Assembly: GCA_028101965.1 (NCBI GenBank)
Contig: JAOHMI010000006.1
Location: 1-64,000, forward strand
DNA length: 64,000 bases
Source: Bacteriovoracaceae bacterium
GTDB lineage: Bacteria > Bdellovibrionota > Bacteriovoracia > Bacteriovoracales > Bacteriovoracaceae
Direction of reading: 5' to 3'
Below are positions 63,741 through 64,000 of this stretch, piece after piece (the first letter of the stretch is position 1; every line of letters begins with the position of its first letter). The position numbers and the translations under genes were made by a program. Under the pieces are notes generated by a model. The model was not told the origin of the DNA. It ran no database searches and saw only the letters and a list, made by a program, of their open reading frames with translations.

Positions 63741-63916
63741 TGGCATTAATTATTACCATCCCTCTTTCCATTCTATTTGCTGTTGTATTTATCGGGCTTT
63801 TTATTTGGTCCGTTAAGTCAGGTCAATTAGATCAAATTGAATCACAAAAAAATATGATTTTTAATCGAAAAATTAATCGAAAGAAAGGAACAAATCATGT
63901 CAAAAACAACAAGTAA
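63737..63916 (+). CDS. ccoS: CcoS cbb3 oxidase assembly protein
   Basis: The 59-aa protein has one TM helix (ALIITIPLSILFAVVFIGLFIWSV) and a short basic C-terminal tail (NRKINRKKGTNHVKNNK), the shape of CcoS, needed for cofactor insertion in cbb3 oxidase. It overlaps the end of ccoI by 4 bp (ATGA) and extends 20 bp into ccoN, so the three are translationally coupled. It was too short for the ORF track. Confidence 0.9.
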   Translation: MMALIITIPLSILFAVVFIGLFIWSVKSGQLDQIESQKNMIFNRKINRKKGTNHVKNNK

Positions 63917-64000
63917 CATGGTTGAAGTCAGCTACGACAATAAAGTCGTCAAAGCTTTCATTCAAGCCACTCTCTTGTGGGGTTTTGTGGCCATGCTCTT
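63897..64000 (+). CDS. ccoN: CcoN catalytic subunit of cbb3 oxidase, 5' end
   Basis: The first 34 residues (MSKTTSNMVEVSYDNKVVKA ... ATLLWGFVAML) carry the CcoN N-terminal pattern YD..VV..F..A..WG.VAML. GGA lies 7 bases before the ATG. It is cut by the window end; a CcoN-CcoO fusion, as in Bacteroidota, cannot be excluded. Confidence 0.85.
   Translation, partial: MSKTTSNMVEVSYDNKVVKAFIQATLLWGFVAML

Noticed and set aside
1-64000. tRNA, rRNA, CRISPR array, IS element or prophage
   Set aside because: Looked for T-loop and CCA patterns, direct-repeat arrays, terminal inverted repeats and transposase or phage genes; none was found.

Overview
The window looks like the chromosome of a low-G+C, didermic, aerobic or microaerobic bacterium. 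The best guess is Bdellovibrionota (a Bacteriovorax/Halobacteriovorax-like predatory lineage). The reasons are a TIGR02147-type regulator (a family concentrated in Bdellovibrio relatives and Fibrobacter), several PilZ and receiver proteins, a very high share of signal-peptide and lipoprotein genes, many small outer-membrane barrels, and a strongly A+T-rich sequence. This is inference from gene content, not a phylogeny. No rRNA, tRNA, IS element, prophage or CRISPR array was seen.

Layout. 0-5.4 kb: the 3' end of a charged protein, a PilZ protein, and B12-dependent ribonucleotide reductase nrdJ with two NrdR-like boxes and a small basic-peptide gene upstream. 5.4-12 kb: secreted proteins and lipoproteins, an FHA protein, a bamB/YfgM-like envelope pair and two small barrels. 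12.4-13.8 kb: two adjacent receiver-plus-PilZ-like proteins. 14-21.3 kb: housekeeping (asnS, PfkB-type kinase, rsmJ-like methyltransferase, one-piece gcvP) and a probably frameshifted gene. 21.5-35.9 kb: secretome, with a lipid-binding-like pair, a SulP transporter preceded by a coupled small ORF, a TIGR02147 regulator, and M28 and S8 proteases. 35.9-39 kb: an S51-type hydrolase, DUF952, a PLA2-like secreted protein, and a Bacteroidota-like Crp/Fnr regulator divergent from an SDR gene. 39-46.9 kb: two extremely charged secreted proteins around a TPR/barrel protein, a rhomboid-RDD-AsmA-like operon, MipA, and a secreted endo/exonuclease-phosphatase-like lipoprotein. 47-55 kb: small lipoprotein, pirin/YceI/LysR, a PLP decarboxylase with a second LysR gene, and selO.

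55.4-64 kb is the most coherent part. A PAS histidine kinase and a response regulator fused to a Crp/Fnr output domain sit among three universal-stress-protein genes, a two-TM potassium channel, a CBS-domain protein, a hibernation-promoting factor and the start of a cbb3 oxidase operon (ccoI-ccoS-ccoN). I find four copies of a palindrome of the form NTGAT-N4-ATCAN in the intergenic regions here. For ccoI, the CBS-hpf pair and the tandem-Usp gene, a box lies exactly 41.5 bp upstream of a start site predicted from a -10 hexamer matching 5 of 6 consensus positions, which is class II FNR geometry. I infer a local low-oxygen or energy-stress regulon run by the kinase/Crp-fused regulator pair.

Several ORF-track starts were changed on ribosome-binding-site, signal-peptide or promoter grounds (gcvP, CBS protein, LysR at 52 kb, S8 and M28 proteases, DUF3135-like protein and others). 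Small genes missing from the track were added: a 38-aa basic peptide, the 51-aa ORF before sulP, ccoS and partial ccoN.
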